From positions 62,001 through 126,000 of the forward strand of contig JAEYDD010000051.1 of NCBI GenBank assembly GCA_023404095.1: a stretch of DNA of 64,000 nt, written 5' to 3'. The translations under genes and the position numbers were made by a program. The notes under the pieces were generated by a model. That model was not told the DNA's origin. It searched no databases and saw only the letters and a program-made list of their open reading frames with translations. The stretch is from Pseudomonadota bacterium. Lineage in GTDB: Bacteria; Pseudomonadota; Alphaproteobacteria; Rhizobiales; Rhizobiaceae. Shown here piece by piece: positions 59,727-64,000 of the stretch; within the stretch, counting starts at the first letter, position 1; each line of letters begins with the position of its first letter.

Positions 59727-60983
59727 ATGGCGGTGCCGAGGATTTCCGCCGACCGGCTCTGGCTGCGCCTGATGGCGCTCGGCGAAGACGGCGCGCTGCC
59801 CGGCGGCGGCGTCAACCGGCAAGCGCTATCGGCGGAAGAAGTCCTCGCCTGGCGTCGCATCATCGGCTGGGGCGCGGAAGCCGGCCTCAAGCCCTCGACC
59901 GATCCTGCCGGAAACCTCTTCCTGACGCTGGAAGGTTCTGCTCCCCACCTGGCGCCCGTCGTCGCCGGCAGTCATATCGACAGCCAGCCGACGGGCGGTC
60001 TTTTTGATGGAGCCTTCGGTACGCTTGCCGCGCTTGAAGCGGTTACCACCATCGCCGAAGCGGGGCTTAGGCCCGAACGTTCGATCGTTGTCGTCGGCTG
60101 GATGAACGAGGAGGGAAGCCGTTTCGCGCCGGGCATGATGGGCTCGGAGCTCTTTGCCGGCCTGCGTCCGCTTGGCGAGGTCTTGGCGGTTCGCGACGCC
60201 GACGGCATCAGCGTCGGCGAAGCGCTGAAAGCGCTTCACGATTGTTTCCCCGATGTCGAGCGTCGGCCGCTGGGCTTTCCGGTACACGCCTACGTTGAGC
60301 CGCACATCGAACAGGCCGATCTGCTGGAGACGGAAGGTGCGGTCATTGGCGTCGTTTCCGGAATCCAGGGCAAGAAGACCTTTGAGATCACGCTTTCCGG
60401 TCGGGAAGCCCATGCCGGCACGGAGCCGATGGCACAGCGGCAGGATGCGGTGAAAGCCTTCGCGGAGATCGCCTCGCGCATGCACGCCGCCATGGCTGGC
60501 GACCTCCTGGTAAAGTTCACCATCGGCCGCGTCGTGGTCGAGCCGAATGCGCCCTCCGTCGTGCCGGCCAGGGTGACGTTCCGCATCGACCTGCGCCATC
60601 CCGACAACGCCACGCTGAATGCCTTCGCCGCGCGGATCGAGGAAATCGCGAAGGCAGGGGCGGGCGCCTGCGCCGTCGATATCCGCCGCCTCGTCGATGC
60701 CCCATCGAACGGTTTCGATCCCGGCCTTCAAGAGGCGATCCGCACCTCGGCCGACAGGCACGGCCTTGTTCGCCTCGACCTACTTTCCGCCGCCGGCCAT
60801 GACGCGCGACAGATGGCGCCGCTCACCCGCACAGCGATGATCTTCATTCCGTGCCGCGGCGGCGTCAGCCATCATCCCGACGAATGGGCCGAGCCCGCCC
60901 ATGTCGCCGCCGGTGCCACCGTTCTTCTCGACCTCCTCATGCGGGAGGCGGGCGTTTTGTCGAACCAAGGAGATGAAAGATGA
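59727..60983 (+). CDS. M20-family amidohydrolase / carbamoylase
   Basis: 418 residues from the ATG at 59727, with AGGGG upstream. The di-metal site is complete: GSHIDSQPTGGLFDGA (His, Asp), MNEEGSRFAPG (Glu), EPHIEQAD (His) and SAAGHDARQM (His), and the dimer region EAHAGTEP is normal. It belongs with N-carbamoyl-amino acid and beta-ureidopropionate hydrolases and allantoate amidohydrolases, and is a paralogue of the gene at 33 kb. It overlaps the cupin gene by ATGA. It suggests that the island handles a carbamoyl or ureido compound. Confidence 0.88.
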   Translation: MAVPRISADRLWLRLMALGEDGALPGGGVNRQALSAEEVLAWRRIIGWGAEAGLKPSTDPAGNLFLTLEGSAPHLAPVVAGSHIDSQPTGGLFDGAFGTLAALEAVTTIAEAGLRPERSIVVVGWMNEEGSRFAPGMMGSELFAGLRPLGEVLAVRDADGISVGEALKALHDCFPDVERRPLGFPVHAYVEPHIEQADLLETEGAVIGVVSGIQGKKTFEITLSGREAHAGTEPMAQRQDAVKAFAEIASRMHAAMAGDLLVKFTIGRVVVEPNAPSVVPARVTFRIDLRHPDNATLNAFAARIEEIAKAGAGACAVDIRRLVDAPSNGFDPGLQEAIRTSADRHGLVRLDLLSAAGHDARQMAPLTRTAMIFIPCRGGVSHHPDEWAEPAHVAAGATVLLDLLMREAGVLSNQGDER

Positions 60984-61909
60984 GCACAGCCAACGACATG
61001 GCGGAAATGCCGGTCCAACTGCCGCGTGATCCCGCAAGCGCGGCACAGGCGCGCAGCCGCTATTTCAACTCCGGCAACGCCTTCAATATCAAGCTGCCGC
61101 CGGTGCCGGGGCACATCTTCATCGACGAGCCGGCCAAGGCGATGAAGTCGGATGTAACCGGCTTCATCAACTGCGACCAGTCCGACAGGATGCAGTGCGC
61201 CTTCCCGGCGACGACGCCCCTGATGCTGGCACGCTACGCCGTCGTCAAAGCGGGCGAGACGCTCGACACGACGCTGCCGAACACCGCGTCGATCTGGTAC
61301 GTCATCAAGGGAAGCGCCGATCTTACCGTTGGCGGCGAAGGCGCCGCCCTTGGCAAGGCAGATGTGTTCCTCCTTCCGGGTGGCGTAGCGTCCTCCATCA
61401 CCGCCAGGGAAGACAGCGTCTTATGGGCCGTCGGCAACGATCCACAGCTCATGTTCGATGCGTCGGCACCGGCTACAGGGGCAGAAGCCGCGGTGCAGTT
61501 CGTCCACTATCCGGCCGACGAGATCGTCCACCAGCTCGATGTCGTCTACAGCCGCAATGCCAATGAGGGCACGTCCGGCCACGCGCTGATCTTCTCCGCC
61601 GAGAAGACGGAGGCCGCACGCAACATCACCCCGACGATGACGTTGTCGCTCAACACGTTGAAGCCCAACAGCGAGCAGCCGCCGCACAAGCACAATTCGG
61701 CTGCCATCACGCTGGTCGTCGCGGGCGACCCGGCCTATTCGATGGTTGCCGACCAGAAATGCGACTGGTCGCCCTGGGCGACACTGGTCACGCCGCCTGC
61801 GGCCAAGCACAGCCACCACAACGATGGCAATACCCGCGCCGAATTTCTGATCGTGCAGGACGGCGGCTTCTACTACCATGCCCGCACGATGGGCTTCGAG
61901 TTCTACTGA
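60980..61909 (+). CDS. Bicupin protein with one degenerate domain
   Basis: 309 residues with two cupin domains. The second, around residues 232-305, has metal-ligand-like histidines (PPHKHNSAAI and KHSHHNDGN). In the first (LPNTASIWYVIKGSADLTVG, GKADVFLLPGG) the expected histidines are absent, so only the second can bind metal. The layout recalls gentisate-type dioxygenases and ring-cleaving bicupins, but isomerase or binding roles are also possible. Its stop shares one base with the start of the nucleoside hydrolase gene (TGATG). Confidence 0.75.
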   Translation: MSTANDMAEMPVQLPRDPASAAQARSRYFNSGNAFNIKLPPVPGHIFIDEPAKAMKSDVTGFINCDQSDRMQCAFPATTPLMLARYAVVKAGETLDTTLPNTASIWYVIKGSADLTVGGEGAALGKADVFLLPGGVASSITAREDSVLWAVGNDPQLMFDASAPATGAEAAVQFVHYPADEIVHQLDVVYSRNANEGTSGHALIFSAEKTEAARNITPTMTLSLNTLKPNSEQPPHKHNSAAITLVVAGDPAYSMVADQKCDWSPWATLVTPPAAKHSHHNDGNTRAEFLIVQDGGFYYHARTMGFEFY

Positions 61910-62847
61910 TGCGGCTCATCATCGATACGGATACGGCGGGCGACGACACCTACTCGCTGCTTCTGGCGATGCGGACGCCCGGCTCGACCCTCGAAGCGGT
62001 GACGATCTGCGTCGGCAACGTGCCGTTCGACCAGCAGGTCGAAAACGCGCTGGCGACGATCGAGGCGGCTGGCTTCTCCGGGAGGGTTCCGGTTTATTGC
62101 GGCGCGCGGCGCCCCATGGTCAAGCCATGGGAGGCCTCGACCATGCACGGCAACGACGGCATGAGCGGCGCCAACTTTCCCATCGCCCGCCAACGTCCGG
62201 AGACCATGCACGCCGTCGACGCGATCATCGAGCGCGTGATGGCGGAGCCGGGTGAAATCGACATCCTTGCGCAGGCGCCGCTTACCAACATCGCACTGGC
62301 CGTGATGAAGGAGCCGCGCATCGCCCGGGCGGTGCGCCATCTCTGGATCATGGGCGGCACGGACAATTCCGTCGGCAACATCACCCCTTGCGCGGAGTAC
62401 AACTTCTTCATCGATCCGGAGGCGGCGCGGATCGTCTTCGAGGCAGGCTTCAACATCACGCTGTCGACCTGGACGCTGACGTTGAAATCGAGCGTCTTCG
62501 AGACGGAACAACTCGAAGAGATCTTCGCGATGAGGACGCCGCTGTCGGAGTTCTACCGCAAGGTTTCCGCCGTGCCGCGGCGGACGGCGCAGGCGCGCTA
62601 CGGCCGCCCCATGAGCACGCATCCGGATTCACTAACCTGCGCCTGCGCGCTCAACCCGGCCCTCATCGAAGCTTCGCGCGAGGCCGTGGTGCGGATCGAG
62701 ACCGCCGGCGAGATCACGCGGGGCTTTTCAGCCATCCATCCGCCGGTGCTCGGCAATCGGTGGCCAGACTACACGGTCAATGCCCGCGTCATCGAGCGCG
62801 CGTCGAACGATGGTTTCTTCCGGATGATGAAGCAGGCGCTTTCGTAG
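61909..62847 (+). CDS. Inosine-uridine nucleoside hydrolase family protein
   Basis: 312 residues from the ATG at 61909. The calcium-binding N-terminus reads IDTDTAGDDTYSLLLA, where the standard form is DTDPGIDDA; the loop MHGNDGMSG, QAPLTNIALA and TPCAEYNFFIDPEAARIVFE follow the family. It should cleave an N-glycosidic bond between ribose and a base. With the heterocycle-type importer and carbamoylase, an N-ribosyl or modified nucleoside substrate is plausible. It ends the rightward operon; a weak hairpin, CCTGCC-GAG-GGCAGG, lies at 62852-62866. Confidence 0.85.
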   Translation: MRLIIDTDTAGDDTYSLLLAMRTPGSTLEAVTICVGNVPFDQQVENALATIEAAGFSGRVPVYCGARRPMVKPWEASTMHGNDGMSGANFPIARQRPETMHAVDAIIERVMAEPGEIDILAQAPLTNIALAVMKEPRIARAVRHLWIMGGTDNSVGNITPCAEYNFFIDPEAARIVFEAGFNITLSTWTLTLKSSVFETEQLEEIFAMRTPLSEFYRKVSAVPRRTAQARYGRPMSTHPDSLTCACALNPALIEASREAVVRIETAGEITRGFSAIHPPVLGNRWPDYTVNARVIERASNDGFFRMMKQALS

Positions 62848-63009
62848 ACGTCCTGCCGAGGGCAGGCAGGCCAGCGCCAACCTCGATCGTCGAGCTTTCC
62901 AGGACGGCCACAAGCTGCGGGAAGATCTGGGTCGCCACCCGCGGTGCATGCCTCAAAAACGACCATTCAATGCACAATAAATGGAACTTTCTGCACGCAG
63001 GAAATTAAT

Positions 63010-63042
63010 TTATGTATGCAAAAATATTGAATATGGATGCAG
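63010..63042 (+). promoter_or_regulatory. Tandem GntR-type sites downstream of the nucleoside hydrolase gene
   Basis: TTATGTATGCAA (63010-63021) and ATATGGATGCAG (63031-63042) start 21 bp apart and mirror the pair before the amidase gene. They lie about 180 bp upstream of the right-hand ATPase start, probably covering a promoter for it. Confidence 0.62.
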
Positions 63043-63158
63043 GACAACGCTGCGATGCGCATCACATCGCCAAAATCGGCACGAATGAGCCGGAAATGGG
63101 AAATAAACGTAAATTTGCATCATTCCCGTGGCGGCCATCAGTTTGGCATGCCGCTTGC

Positions 63159-63191
63159 TTGTATCCCTATAGACAAAAACTGCATACGTAA
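63159..63191 (-). promoter_or_regulatory. Inverted GntR-type sites before the right-hand ATPase
   Basis: On the minus strand, TTACGTATGCAG (63191-63180) is identical to the copy at the SDR promoter; 21 bp further, ATAGGGATACAA (63170-63159) is a weaker match. They end 28 bases before the ATPase start. Confidence 0.58.
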
Positions 63192-63218
63192 GGATCTTTG
63201 CGATGACGGAGGCAAACC

Positions 63219-64000
<782 letters not shown>

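Larger units (their letters stand above)
62848..63218. other. Intergenic region upstream of the right-hand ATPase
   Basis: These 371 bases hold no gene. They start with a weak hairpin (62852-62866), then become AT-rich from about 62965. GntR-type sites lie at 63010-63042 and, inverted, at 63159-63191. The promoter of the ATPase gene must lie in the right half. Confidence 0.65.

Overview
The window is GC-rich, densely coded DNA from an alphaproteobacterium, most likely a member of the Rhizobiaceae (Rhizobium, Sinorhizobium/Ensifer or Agrobacterium type), and it reads like part of a large replicon devoted to nutrient uptake. The indications are seven importer systems in 64 kb, short operons with ATGA overlaps, an ectoine uptake and catabolism cluster of the rhizobial kind, and a GGAAC-N16-CGTT promoter typical of the alphaproteobacterial general stress sigma factor. 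I see no rRNA, tRNA, CRISPR array, insertion sequence or phage gene. Layout, 0-10 kb: the tail of a proline racemase family enzyme (probably a trans-3-hydroxyproline dehydratase); a leftward operon of two FAD oxidoreductases (one with a BFD-type iron-sulfur tail) and a glycerol-kinase-like FGGY kinase; a divergent LysR/LysE pair for basic amino acid export; and a complete TRAP transporter (DctP, DctQ and DctM types) followed by a very small membrane protein. Layout, 10-25 kb: a complete ectoine/5-hydroxyectoine cluster. EhuABCD imports the solutes, EutABC converts hydroxyectoine to ectoine, DoeA and DoeB open and deacetylate it to diaminobutyrate, and DoeD and DoeC carry it through aspartate semialdehyde to aspartate. 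EnuR (MocR type) and DoeX (Lrp type) are the regulators. A zinc-type alcohol dehydrogenase and a DMT exporter flank it. Layout, 25-34 kb: an XRE-cupin regulator followed by an operon with a ribose-type ABC importer, a phosphotriesterase-family hydrolase, a GATase-like protein, a PfkB kinase, a BtpA-family protein and an M20 carbamoylase. Its promoter carries two palindromes exactly 20 bp apart. The substrate is unknown. Layout, 34-45 kb: a glycine-betaine ABC importer; a taurine/nitrate-type ABC importer with its own GntR regulator and a TauE permease, divergent from a fumarylpyruvate-hydrolase-like and an RraA-like gene, with a perfect 11-bp inverted repeat between them; then a small Gln/Arg-rich gene behind an EcfG-type promoter and a DUF1622 membrane protein. 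Layout, 45-64 kb: a catabolic island that I regard as the strongest candidate for an undescribed system. A thiamine-pyrimidine/riboflavin-type ABC importer (binding protein and two permeases on the left, its probable ATPase running off the right edge), an amidase, a sugar/glycerophosphate-type ABC importer with a frameshifted permease, two alpha/beta hydrolases, a D-2-hydroxyacid dehydrogenase, an unusual SDR, an aminotransferase, an M20 carbamoylase, a bicupin and a nucleoside hydrolase surround one FCD-type GntR regulator. A repeated 12-mer, TTAYGTATGCAR, arranged in pairs 21-22 bp apart, lies in front of every operon of this island and links parts that are 15 kb apart.
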